The notes below the pieces were generated by a model, which was not told the DNA's origin, ran no database searches, and saw only the letters and a program-made list of their open reading frames with translations. Positions 1-5,543 of a stretch of DNA of 12,379 nt are shown here, piece by piece. The stretch spans positions 1 through 12,379 of the forward strand of contig CAMWLH010000029.1 of NCBI GenBank assembly GCA_947175045.1. Reading direction: 5' to 3'. Source of the stretch: an uncultured Clostridia bacterium (GTDB lineage: Bacteria > Bacillota > Clostridia > Oscillospirales > Ruminococcaceae). The position numbers and the translations under genes are program-made. Each line of letters opens with the position of its first letter. Within the stretch, counting starts at the first letter, position 1.

Positions 1-8
1 GTTATAAT

Positions 9-347
9 ATGGACAGAGCAGAGCTTCAGAAAAGACTTGAGGAACATTTGAAATTCCTCGAAAAGTCTGCGGATTACGCAGTAGGTGCAAATGACTACAT
101 TGGCGCTGCAGAGATAAGCAAACAGATACTCGAAACTGTGAAGCTGCTTGACAATGAAAATGCCCCGCGGGACACCGCGGAGCGTAAAGAAAAAACAGCT
201 TGGAAAACGCCTCGCCTTACAATAGACAAGGACGGCTTCTGGCTCGGCAACGTGCATTTGCCAACGGTTACCCGATTTACACTTAAAAACGATCCGTCGA
301 ACGATGGCACTTTCACGCTTGATGTAGAGCTTGAAGTTACGCTATAA
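9..347 (+). CDS. Unrecognised small phage protein upstream of the scaffold gene (possibly 5'-partial)
   Basis: I do not recognise the family of this 112-residue product. Residues 1-47 look helical and charged (MDRAELQKRLEEHLKFLEK start). Residues about 65-112 look like a compact beta domain with the segment LTIDKDGFWLGNVHLP and an acidic beta-strand end. The ATG at 9 has only eight bases upstream, so no ribosome binding site can be judged. The frame stays open to the window edge, so the true start may lie further left. Its position just before the scaffold gene suggests a small head-morphogenesis or accessory protein, but that is inference from gene order only. Its stop codon region overlaps, by 6 bases, the end of the converging DUF2513 gene. 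Confidence 0.6.
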   Translation: MDRAELQKRLEEHLKFLEKSADYAVGANDYIGAAEISKQILETVKLLDNENAPRDTAERKEKTAWKTPRLTIDKDGFWLGNVHLPTVTRFTLKNDPSNDGTFTLDVELEVTL

Positions 348-743
348 GCCTGTTAGCTGCTTAACCTTTTCAGTTGAAAAATCAAGTGCGATCTGAAAAA
401 GAGCAGCTAGAGAGCTTTTTCCGGAAGAGATTAAAAACTCTTTAATTTTACCCCAAGCGCTGTTGTCACGAATACTTTGCAGGAAGTCGTGACCTTTAGG
501 CGATAGAGATTTAACTGTATAAGTACCTAAAACGTTCTTTTTCATTTCGCCAAGTAAGCCGTTTTCATTGCATTGCACCAAATGATATTCCAGCTCGCGC
601 TTGCCATATTTTGCGATATGCTCACTTGGAGTGTCTTTTTTGGTTACAGCAGTCTCGGAAGAGAAATAGAACGGCGTTTGGATATCAGTAATTTCTTCAA
701 TGGACAGCAAAATATCTCGTATACAATCGGGATTTAATTTCAT
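342..743 (-). CDS. DUF2513 family protein, antisense moron-type gene
   Basis: A 133-residue protein on the opposite strand from every other gene. The N-terminal helix (residues 1-19), the segment around YHLVQCNENGLL (53-64) and the motif LSPKGHDFLQSIRDNSAWGK (80-99) match what I know of DUF2513, a small winged-helix-like family of unknown function common in prophages and mobile elements. The start at 743 is set by a strong ribosome binding site (AAAGGGGGT on the minus strand, about 752-760) and a consensus promoter directly upstream. Its GC content is about 39% by hand count over 361-720, clearly below the neighbouring head genes. It converges on the upstream gene with a 6-base overlap. Expression from its own promoter suggests activity in the lysogen; a regulatory, exclusion or defence role is possible, but the sequence does not show which. 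Confidence 0.85.
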   Translation of the reverse strand: MKLNPDCIRDILLSIEEITDIQTPFYFSSETAVTKKDTPSEHIAKYGKRELEYHLVQCNENGLLGEMKKNVLGTYTVKSLSPKGHDFLQSIRDNSAWGKIKEFLISSGKSSLAALFQIALDFSTEKVKQLTGL

Positions 744-770
744 TGATTTACACCCCCTTTCTCAACAATC

Positions 771-799
771 ATTATATCATAAGGGGTGAAAAAATTCAA
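771..799 (-). promoter_or_regulatory. Sigma-A promoter for the DUF2513 gene
   Basis: Read on the minus strand, a -35 box TTGAAT (799-794) is separated by exactly 17 bases from a perfect -10 box TATAAT (776-771). Transcription would start near 764, leaving a leader of about 20 bases that contains the AAAGGGGGT ribosome binding site before the ATG at 743. The promoter fires against the direction of the late operon, so heavy late transcription from the other strand would produce antisense RNA over this gene. Confidence 0.85.
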
Positions 800-810
800 C
801 ACCACCACAA

Positions 811-840
811 ATAAACCGCGCTCCACTGGGGCGCGTTTAT
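811..840 (+). terminator. GC-rich hairpin before the scaffold gene, possible weak terminator
   Basis: The arms 811-824 and 828-840 pair through ATAAA/TTTAT and CGCGCTCC/GGGGCGCG, with one G-T wobble, one bulged C (816) and a three-base loop (825-827). On the + strand the nearest T-run (TTTTTT at 849-854) starts about nine bases after the stem, so this is not a canonical intrinsic terminator. It could be a weak terminator, an RNA processing or stability element, or the remnant of an earlier inserted cassette. Its stem core GCGCTCC/GGGGCGC recurs in the hairpin at 5076-5105. Confidence 0.55.
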
Positions 841-870
841 TATACCCATTTTTTACAGGAGGTTTTAATT

Positions 871-1440
871 ATGGACAAACTTTTTAATCTGCTGAAAAAG
901 CTCGGATTCGAGCTTACGGCAGACCAGACCGCGCAGGTCAAGGAGGTTCTCGGCAGGGAGTTCGTCGCGGCGGAGGACGCGGCAAAAAAGAACACCGAGC
1001 TGGAGGAGCTCAGAAAGCAGCTTGAACAGAGGAACACCGACCTTGAAAAGCTCAAGAGCGACACCACCTCCGCCGAGCTGAAGAAGCAGCTTGATGAGCT
1101 GAACGCCAAGTACAAGACCGACACCGAAAATCTCACCGCGAAGCTCACGGCACAGGAGACGGATTTCGCGGCGGAACGGCTTTTAGGCGGCTACAAATTC
1201 GCGAACGAGCGTGTGAAGAAGTCCGTGCTGGAGGAGTTCAAGGGTAAGGGCTTCAAGTACGAAAACGGCGCGTTTGTCGGCGGTAAGGAGTTCCTTGAGG
1301 AGCTTAAAAAGAAAGAGCCTGACGTGTTCGCAAAGGAGCAGCAGGGGCTGTTCATGGGGAGCACTCAGAGCGGCGTATCGGTGGACAGCAATAACCTTGA
1401 AGCGCAGATAAACAGCGGCTTCGGGTTTGACTCAAAGTGA
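871..1440 (+). CDS. Phage scaffolding protein (GP20 family)
   Basis: A 189-residue, highly charged protein that fits the phage GP20/minor structural scaffold family. It would act as an internal scaffold that nucleates and shapes the procapsid and is lost before or during DNA packaging. After an N-terminal helix (FNLLKKLGFEL), residues about 35-100 are dominated by E, K, Q and L in a long predicted coiled coil. A conserved-looking core follows (ERLLGGYKFANERVKKSVLE, about 102-121), then the region with FKGKGFKYENG and a polar C-terminal tail, which in scaffolds commonly contacts the coat protein. The start is supported by AGGAGG at 857-862, eight bases from the ATG. It lies directly before the major capsid gene, the usual place for a scaffold, with a 15-base gap. 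Confidence 0.92.
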   Translation: MDKLFNLLKKLGFELTADQTAQVKEVLGREFVAAEDAAKKNTELEELRKQLEQRNTDLEKLKSDTTSAELKKQLDELNAKYKTDTENLTAKLTAQETDFAAERLLGGYKFANERVKKSVLEEFKGKGFKYENGAFVGGKEFLEELKKKEPDVFAKEQQGLFMGSTQSGVSVDSNNLEAQINSGFGFDSK

Positions 1441-1455
1441 TGAAAGGAGAAAATT

Positions 1456-2355
1456 ATGGCAAATAGTATTGAAACAGTAACTCTTTTTCAGGCGGCTTGC
1501 GACCGTCAGCTTATTGAGGGCGCGACCTCGGGCTGGATGGAAGCTAACGCCGGGCAGGTCAAGTACAGCGGCGGCAGGGAGATAAAAATCCCTACGCTGT
1601 CCACCGACGGTCTCGGCGACTATGACCGCAATTCGGGGTATCCCCGCGGCAAGGTGTCCCTTGCTTATCAGACAAAAACCATGACGCAGGACAGAGGCAT
1701 TCAGTTCCTGCTCGATCGCATTGACGTTGACGAGAGCGGTTTTATCGCGAACGCTTCCGCGGCAATGAGCACGTTCCAGAGCGAGAACGTTATCCCCGAG
1801 GTGGACGCGTATCGTTACAGCACGCTTTACAAGTACATCTCCGAGGCGGGCAACAGCAAGGAATATTCCCCCGTAGCTTCCACGATCTTAAGCCAGGTCA
1901 AGAACGATATCACCGCGATACAGGACATTTGCGGCTCGGCTGATCTGGTCATAATCATGCCCTACCCTGTCGCGGATATTCTCGACAGCACCGACAAGCT
2001 CCAGCGCCAGATAAACGTCGGAACGTTCAAACAGGGAAATATCGATCTTGAGGTCAGAACACTTAACGGATTGCCTATTCTCCGCGTTCCCACCGCGAGA
2101 ATGTACACCGAATATACATTCAACAGCGGCGACGGCTCGTTCGGATTTACAAAGACCGAAGCGGCGAAGCGCATTAACTGGATAATCTGCCCGCGCACCG
2201 CTCCAATTGCTATTTCCAAGACGGACGGCGTGAAGATTTTCGATCCCGAAACAACGCAGGGCGCGGACGCGTGGACTATCGAATACCGCAAATTCCACGA
2301 CATCTGGGTCAAGGATAAGCAGCTCGCTGCAATGAGAGCGTCGGTGGAGGCGTGA
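1456..2355 (+). CDS. Major capsid protein, HK97-fold siphophage type
   Basis: A 299-residue coat protein. The segment DGLGDYDRNSGYPRGKV (about 51-67), followed by an aligned DRG...LLDRIDVDESG region and the ENVIPEVDAYRYSTL motif (about 114-128), is typical of the capsid proteins encoded after GP20 scaffolds in Firmicutes siphophages. These adopt the HK97 fold; the fold is family knowledge and is not visible directly here. No N-terminal delta domain or protease gene is present, which fits use of a separate scaffold. The ATG has AAAGGAGA at 1443-1450 as ribosome binding site. The 3' end carries GTGGAGG (2344-2350), which serves the next gene, and the TGA stop overlaps the next ATG (TGATG). Hundreds of copies would assemble into the shell. 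Confidence 0.93.
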   Translation: MANSIETVTLFQAACDRQLIEGATSGWMEANAGQVKYSGGREIKIPTLSTDGLGDYDRNSGYPRGKVSLAYQTKTMTQDRGIQFLLDRIDVDESGFIANASAAMSTFQSENVIPEVDAYRYSTLYKYISEAGNSKEYSPVASTILSQVKNDITAIQDICGSADLVIIMPYPVADILDSTDKLQRQINVGTFKQGNIDLEVRTLNGLPILRVPTARMYTEYTFNSGDGSFGFTKTEAAKRINWIICPRTAPIAISKTDGVKIFDPETTQGADAWTIEYRKFHDIWVKDKQLAAMRASVEA

Positions 2356-2705
2356 TGTACGCGGACTATAAATTTTACACAGATAGCTACGGCGGTAAGG
2401 CGGTGAGCGCGGAGGATTTCCTGCGGCTTGCCGCCAAGGCTTCGGCGCTGATTGATAAATTAACGTTCGGAAGAGCTGCGGAACACGCCGACGATGAGCG
2501 CTTGAAAATGTGCTGCTGCGAGCTTTGCGAGGGACTTTCCCTAACTGACGGCAGCGGCGGTATGGTGCGGCAGTCTGAAAGTGTGGGGAGCTGGAGCTAT
2601 ACGCTCTCAAACTCCGAAAACGCTTCCGAGGGGGCGTTCGCAAGAGCCGCCTGCCGCGCGTGGCTTCCCGCAGAGTGGCTTTACAGAGGGGTGGCGAGGG
2701 AATGA
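2355..2705 (+). CDS. Head-tail connector (adaptor) protein
   Basis: A 116-residue protein beginning MYADYKFY. It matches the pattern of siphophage head-tail connector/adaptor proteins (gp6-like/Phage_connect families): an aromatic N-terminus, helices DFLRLAAKASALIDKLTFGR (about 23-42), a polar region with SESVGSWSYTLSN, and a C-terminal helix ending in LPAEWLYRGVARE. Such proteins form a ring beneath the portal. ATG at 2355 is preferred over GTG at 2352 because GTGGAGG ends at 2350, leaving four bases to the ATG but only one to the GTG. The gene overlaps the capsid stop (TGATG) and ends in ATGA shared with the next gene, so translation is probably coupled on both sides. A cysteine cluster (KMCCCELC) around residue 55 is unusual and might bind metal or simply pack a helix. 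Confidence 0.8.
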   Translation: MYADYKFYTDSYGGKAVSAEDFLRLAAKASALIDKLTFGRAAEHADDERLKMCCCELCEGLSLTDGSGGMVRQSESVGSWSYTLSNSENASEGAFARAACRAWLPAEWLYRGVARE

Positions 2706-3052
2706 AATTCAGCAATACGATAACAGTTTATTCCGTTATCCCGCAGCGGGGGCGCACTCCCGAAAGGCTTCAAAAAGCAGTTGTAAAGGGCGTTTTCTGG
2801 GACAGAACATTCGGCGCGGGCTTCAGCAAGCGCGGCAAAGACGAGCAGGACAGCGTAACGGTGATGATCCCCGATCGCCCCGACGTTCCCGCGATAAAGG
2901 CGGGAGATATTATTTTGCGCGGAGAGCACGACGAAGCGGCAAGCGCCGCCGAAGCCTGTGGGTTTACCGAGGATCATTTTGTTGTAACCTCGGTGCGGGA
3001 CTGCCGTTACGGCTCGCGGAGTATGCATCATTGGGAGATTTCGGGAAAGTGA
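2702..3052 (+). CDS. Putative minor capsid / head closure protein (Minor_capsid_1 or DUF6751-like)
   Basis: A 116-residue product starting MKFSNTITVYSVIP. Beta-rich segments, GVFWDRTFGAGF, DSVTVMIPDRPD and IKAGDIILRGEHD, followed by VTSVRDCRYGSRSMHHWEI, match small Firmicutes phage neck proteins, in which a nonspecific barrel domain forms the head-closure ring. The exact family (Minor_capsid_1 or DUF6751-like) cannot be settled by eye. An upstream in-frame start at 2660 exists, but the ATG at 2702 is chosen because it forms the ATGA overlap with the connector stop, has AGAGGGG at 2685-2691 ten bases before it, and gives a natural phage N-terminus. The stop TGA (3050-3052) is part of the GAGGTGA ribosome binding site of the next gene. 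Confidence 0.72.
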   Translation: MKFSNTITVYSVIPQRGRTPERLQKAVVKGVFWDRTFGAGFSKRGKDEQDSVTVMIPDRPDVPAIKAGDIILRGEHDEAASAAEACGFTEDHFVVTSVRDCRYGSRSMHHWEISGK

Positions 3053-3064
3053 GGTGAGCGGAAA

Positions 3065-3481
3065 ATGAGCGACGGTGTACGAATAGTTACCTCGCGCGGA
3101 ACGCTGTTCACAAACGCGCACGGCGACGCTGTCCTTGAATGGAGCGACGGTGCGCGGCGAATGGAGCAGCGGTACAGCTCTATCCAGAAATTCATTGACA
3201 ACACGGTCGTGCGGCATATGAATCCGTATGTTCCGATGAGGACGGGTATTCTCGCAAAATCCGTTATTCTCGGCTCGCGAATGGGCAGCGGCGAGCTTGT
3301 ATATATTGCGCCTTATTCGCGGAAGGTTTACCTTGGAGAGAAAAAAGACGGCACAAAAATGAAGTTCAGTAAGTCGCGCCACCCAAAGGCAACGGAAAAA
3401 TGGGCGGAGCATATGAAAGCGGCGCGAATGCCGCAGATCGAGCGAGAGGTTCAGGCTTATGTGGGGAGGCTGATGCCATGA
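3065..3481 (+). CDS. Minor capsid protein 2 / gp10-like neck protein
   Basis: A 138-residue protein with the hallmark MNPYVPMRTGILAKS (about 51-65), followed by LVYIAPYSRKVYLGE and a C-terminal WAEHMKAARMP helix. This PYVPM-x-TG-x-L pattern is characteristic of Minor_capsid_2 and related HK97 gp10-like neck proteins, which sit at the joint between head closure ring and tail. The ribosome binding site GAGGTGA (3051-3057) is seven bases from the ATG. Its 3' end carries GGGGAGG (3463-3469), which serves the following gene, and its TGA stop overlaps that gene's ATG (ATGA). Confidence 0.83.
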   Translation: MSDGVRIVTSRGTLFTNAHGDAVLEWSDGARRMEQRYSSIQKFIDNTVVRHMNPYVPMRTGILAKSVILGSRMGSGELVYIAPYSRKVYLGEKKDGTKMKFSKSRHPKATEKWAEHMKAARMPQIEREVQAYVGRLMP

Positions 3482-3906
3482 GAAATTCAATAATGGACAG
3501 CATTTGCGAATTTATTTCGGGTTGTCCGCACATCAACCGAAAACTGCCCTTTTATCTGGATAACGTCGGCGCGGAGGACTGCTACTGCATAGGCTCGTCG
3601 CCGAATTATCCGTTCAGAAAGGATATTCTGGGGAATAAAATCTACACGGTGACTTTCGATTTCGCCTATCGCACCGCCATTTCCGACGATACGGAGCGCG
3701 GCGCGAGTATGGCGTTTCTGGAAGATTTCAACCGCTGGATAGAGGAGCAGAACGAGCGGAAAAACTTCCCTGCTCTTAAGGAAAATGAGATCGGTTTAAG
3801 CCTTACGGTAATTGAAACGGGAACGCTTGACGAGGTTTCCGAGGACAGGATAACGGGGGTATATATTACCCGTTTACAATTTATTTATAAGGAAAGGAAA
3901 ATGTAA
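3478..3906 (+). CDS. Minor capsid protein 3-like / tail terminator protein
   Basis: A 142-residue protein (MRNSIMDSICEF start). The central stretch has KIYTVTFDFAYRT, then FLEDFNRWIEEQNERKNFP, and a final beta region ending TGVYITRLQFIYKERKM. That order (N-terminal helix, beta strand, helix with FNRWIE, C-terminal strands) and the position between the gp10-like gene and the tail tube fit the Minor_capsid_3/tail terminator group, which caps the tube and joins it to the neck. The ATG at 3478 is chosen over an upstream start at 3400 because of GGGGAGG eight bases away and the ATGA overlap. The upstream extension would be arginine/glycine-rich out-of-frame translation of the previous gene. Recognition is by pattern and synteny, so the exact family is less certain. 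Confidence 0.75.
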   Translation: MRNSIMDSICEFISGCPHINRKLPFYLDNVGAEDCYCIGSSPNYPFRKDILGNKIYTVTFDFAYRTAISDDTERGASMAFLEDFNRWIEEQNERKNFPALKENEIGLSLTVIETGTLDEVSEDRITGVYITRLQFIYKERKM

Positions 3907-3907
3907 C

Positions 3908-4681
3908 ATGGCAATTAAAGGAACAGGCGCAGTAGAGCGCGAGCAGAGCATTCTGATGATTCAGATCAACGGTATCTGGTACCCTATCGGCGAGGACAAC
4001 GACACTCTCGACCGTACCAGAAACAACACGGTGACACAGACCAAAAACGTCCTCGGGCGTACGAAGTCGAAGGTCACGACGGGCAATCAGGTGACCTCGG
4101 TGTCACCCTTTATTATCGCCCGGGATTCGGCACTGGGTAAGGAGCTTTACGAGATCGACAGGCTCGGAAAGCAGCTTGACGAGCTCAAGTACAAGTTTAT
4201 GGAGGTTTCAATTTTTGATGTTGTCGGCGATGAACAGTTTGCAGCGTGGACACAGGACGCGAAGATCGACCTCAAGAGCTGGGGCGGTACCGCTGCCGAC
4301 GGTGTGGCGGCTCCCTTTGATATCGTTTGGGAGGGCGAGCGCACGTTCGGCGTTTATGACCGCGCGGAGAATACATTCACCGCGGACGGCGGAATAGGCT
4401 CTCTGACGGTGGTTTCCACTGCGGGAACAGGCGCGACAGGGACTATCCTTGTAGTTGCTCCGCAGCTCGATACGGGCAATCACTATGTCTATAAGGGCGG
4501 AACCTCCGCGCAGACCGTTACCCCCGGGCAGGACTTGTCAAGCTGGTCGGCGCTTGCTGTGGGAACCTCCGTCAGCATTACGGGCTCCCCTGCGGTGATC
4601 ACCGTTGCGGAGGTCGACGCGGCGGGGAAAGCCGTAAAGGTTGGAAGTGCTAACGCGGTTTACAGCGGGGCTTCTTCCTGA
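3908..4681 (+). CDS. Major tail tube protein with C-terminal decoration-like domain
   Basis: A 257-residue protein. Residues 1 to about 160 fit a siphophage tail tube subunit: polar N-terminus, INGIWYPIGEDNDTLDRTRN, VLGRTKSKVTTGN, a long central segment including IDRLGKQLDELKYKFMEVSI, and FDIVWEGERTFGVYD. Residues about 165-257 form a separate small beta domain rich in T, G, A and V (GTILVVAPQ, HYVYKGGTS, WSALAVG, ITVAEVDAAGKAVKVG), similar to surface-displayed decoration domains appended to tube and capsid proteins in many phages. The tube subunits would stack as rings around the tape measure protein. The ribosome binding site AAGGAAAGG (3889-3897) lies inside the previous gene, ten bases from the ATG. 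The gene is followed by the inserted cassette rather than directly by the chaperone genes. Confidence 0.87.
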   Translation: MAIKGTGAVEREQSILMIQINGIWYPIGEDNDTLDRTRNNTVTQTKNVLGRTKSKVTTGNQVTSVSPFIIARDSALGKELYEIDRLGKQLDELKYKFMEVSIFDVVGDEQFAAWTQDAKIDLKSWGGTAADGVAAPFDIVWEGERTFGVYDRAENTFTADGGIGSLTVVSTAGTGATGTILVVAPQLDTGNHYVYKGGTSAQTVTPGQDLSSWSALAVGTSVSITGSPAVITVAEVDAAGKAVKVGSANAVYSGASS

Positions 4682-4701
4682 CGAAAACTGAATTATAGGT
4701 C

Positions 4702-4730
4702 TTGATTTTTTCCTCTAGCTGTGGTATAAT
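4702..4730 (+). promoter_or_regulatory. Sigma-A promoter of the membrane-protein moron
   Basis: The -35 box TTGATT (4702-4707) and the perfect -10 box TATAAT (4725-4730) are 17 bases apart, and TGG immediately before the -10 gives an extended -10 (TGnTATAAT). Transcription would start near 4737, giving a leader of about 28 bases to the ATG at 4765. A consensus promoter in the middle of a late operon is the defining mark of a moron expressed independently of the late genes. Confidence 0.85.
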
Positions 4731-4764
4731 GTAGGAAATAATTTCATTTAAGGAGATATGGCCT

Positions 4765-5073
4765 ATGGACGAAAACAGAACCACAAGCACAAATATGGAG
4801 CAGAATACCACAGCGCAGCCGCCGAAACGTATATCGGACAACTCAAGTAAAAACGCAATGTCGTTATGGGGGCTTATAATACTTGTGTTTGGCGGTCTGA
4901 CGGGGTTTGTAATTACAATGATACTTTCAACGGACGGCGGCAGCGCATGGATTTATGGCGTATTTATTATGATCGTAACAGTCACGCTGGGCTTAATACT
5001 TCTCGGAATCAGCGCTGTTGTCGACCGGCTGAATACCATAATCAAACTGTTGAAAGAAAACAAGCAAGGCTAA
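4765..5073 (+). CDS. Two-helix membrane protein of a moron cassette, function unknown
   Basis: A 102-residue protein of no family I recognise. Residues 1-31 are polar (Thr, Asn, Gln, Lys). Two hydrophobic segments follow, about 33-54 (SLWGLIILVFGGLTGFVITM) and 62-86 (WIYGVFIMIVTVTLGLIL), joined by a short STDGGSA loop. The tail, DRLNTIIKLLKENKQG, is basic and amphipathic. With basic residues before the first helix and after the second, both ends are predicted to be cytoplasmic. AAGGAGAT (4750-4757) is the ribosome binding site. The gene has its own promoter and a terminator just after the stop and sits between tail tube and chaperone genes, where no structural protein is expected. Small lysogen-expressed membrane proteins of this kind often act in superinfection exclusion; that is inference here. 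Confidence 0.82.
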   Translation: MDENRTTSTNMEQNTTAQPPKRISDNSSKNAMSLWGLIILVFGGLTGFVITMILSTDGGSAWIYGVFIMIVTVTLGLILLGISAVVDRLNTIIKLLKENKQG

Positions 5074-5075
5074 GT

Positions 5076-5117
5076 AAAGGCGCTCCGTATCCACGGGGCG
5101 CTTTTCATTTGATTTTT
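5076..5117 (+). terminator. Intrinsic terminator closing the membrane-protein moron
   Basis: A 13-base-pair stem (5076-5088 with 5093-5105, two G-T wobbles) with a four-base ATCC loop is followed by TTTT (partly within the stem), CATTTGA and a further T-run (TTTTTT at 5112-5117). It begins three bases after the TAA stop of the membrane protein gene. It should stop transcripts from the promoter at 4702-4730, while late transcription would have to read through it, perhaps by antitermination. The stem core GCGCTCC/GGGGCGC is the same as in the hairpin at 811-840. Confidence 0.82.
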
Positions 5118-5129
5118 TGGAGGTAAAAA

Positions 5130-5543
5130 ATGAAATTCAAGATACAACCCGAAAAGCCCGTTACAATTGAGATCGAAGTTGACGGGAAAACAAGCGAAAT
5201 CAAGTTTTATCCTACCGATCTAAAAGTCCGGCAGGATTTTTTTGAAATATACGAGGAGCTTAAGGCATACAAGCCGAAAGAAATAATGCCTGTAATTGAT
5301 GAAAACGGCGTTTCCAATATTGAGCTTGAGGAAACACGCGAGCTGAAGCGATTGACAGACTTCGTCGCGGAGCGTGTCGACAGAGTTTTCGGCGAGGGAA
5401 CTTCGAAGATTATCATGAATGGCAGATATTATCTTTCGGAGCTTGTGCGCTTTATCTGCGAGATGGCGCAGTATTTCAAAGCGGTTTCAAACAGCCTTAT
5501 TCAGGAGTACACAGCTCCCGAGGAAAGTTGCGTGATGGAATGA
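5130..5543 (+). CDS. Tail assembly chaperone, gpG-like (DUF6673-like)
   Basis: A 137-residue protein encoded two genes before the tape measure, the standard place for the first tail assembly chaperone. The N-terminal part is beta-rich (PVTIEIEVDGKTSEIKFYP), and the rest looks helical (FFEIYEELKAYKP; LTDFVAERVDRVFGEGTSK; LVRFICEMAQYF). The D-x-x-x-V-x-x-x-x-F-x-x-I-Y and VFGEGTS elements resemble the DUF6673-type chaperones of Firmicutes phages; the family name is given from memory and is moderately sure. These proteins bind the tape measure and recruit tube subunits, and are absent from the virion. GGAGG at 5119-5123 is six bases from the ATG. The gene ends in an ATGA overlap with the next gene, which lies in the -1 frame. 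Confidence 0.75.
   Translation: MKFKIQPEKPVTIEIEVDGKTSEIKFYPTDLKVRQDFFEIYEELKAYKPKEIMPVIDENGVSNIELEETRELKRLTDFVAERVDRVFGEGTSKIIMNGRYYLSELVRFICEMAQYFKAVSNSLIQEYTAPEESCVME

Noticed and set aside
1888..2715. Minus-strand open frame of 275 codons opposite the capsid and connector genes
   Set aside because: Its translation is arginine-, serine- and proline-rich low-quality sequence, it has no ribosome binding site, and it lies wholly opposite convincingly identified genes; it is a GC-bias shadow.
2581..3057. + strand open frame of 158 codons overlapping the connector and the minor capsid gene
   Set aside because: Its arginine-rich product is translation of two real genes in the wrong frame; the real gene here starts at 2702 in another frame.
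2681..3490. Minus-strand open frame of 269 codons opposite the neck genes
   Set aside because: It mirrors three recognised, overlapping + strand genes, shows no start signal, and has histidine/arginine-rich composition typical of antisense translation.
4742..5110. Repeated TTTCATTT (4742-4749 and 5103-5110) flanking the membrane protein gene, as a possible target-site duplication
   Set aside because: Eight AT-rich bases can recur by chance, the copies lie inside the promoter-terminator unit rather than outside it, and no transposase or inverted ends are present.
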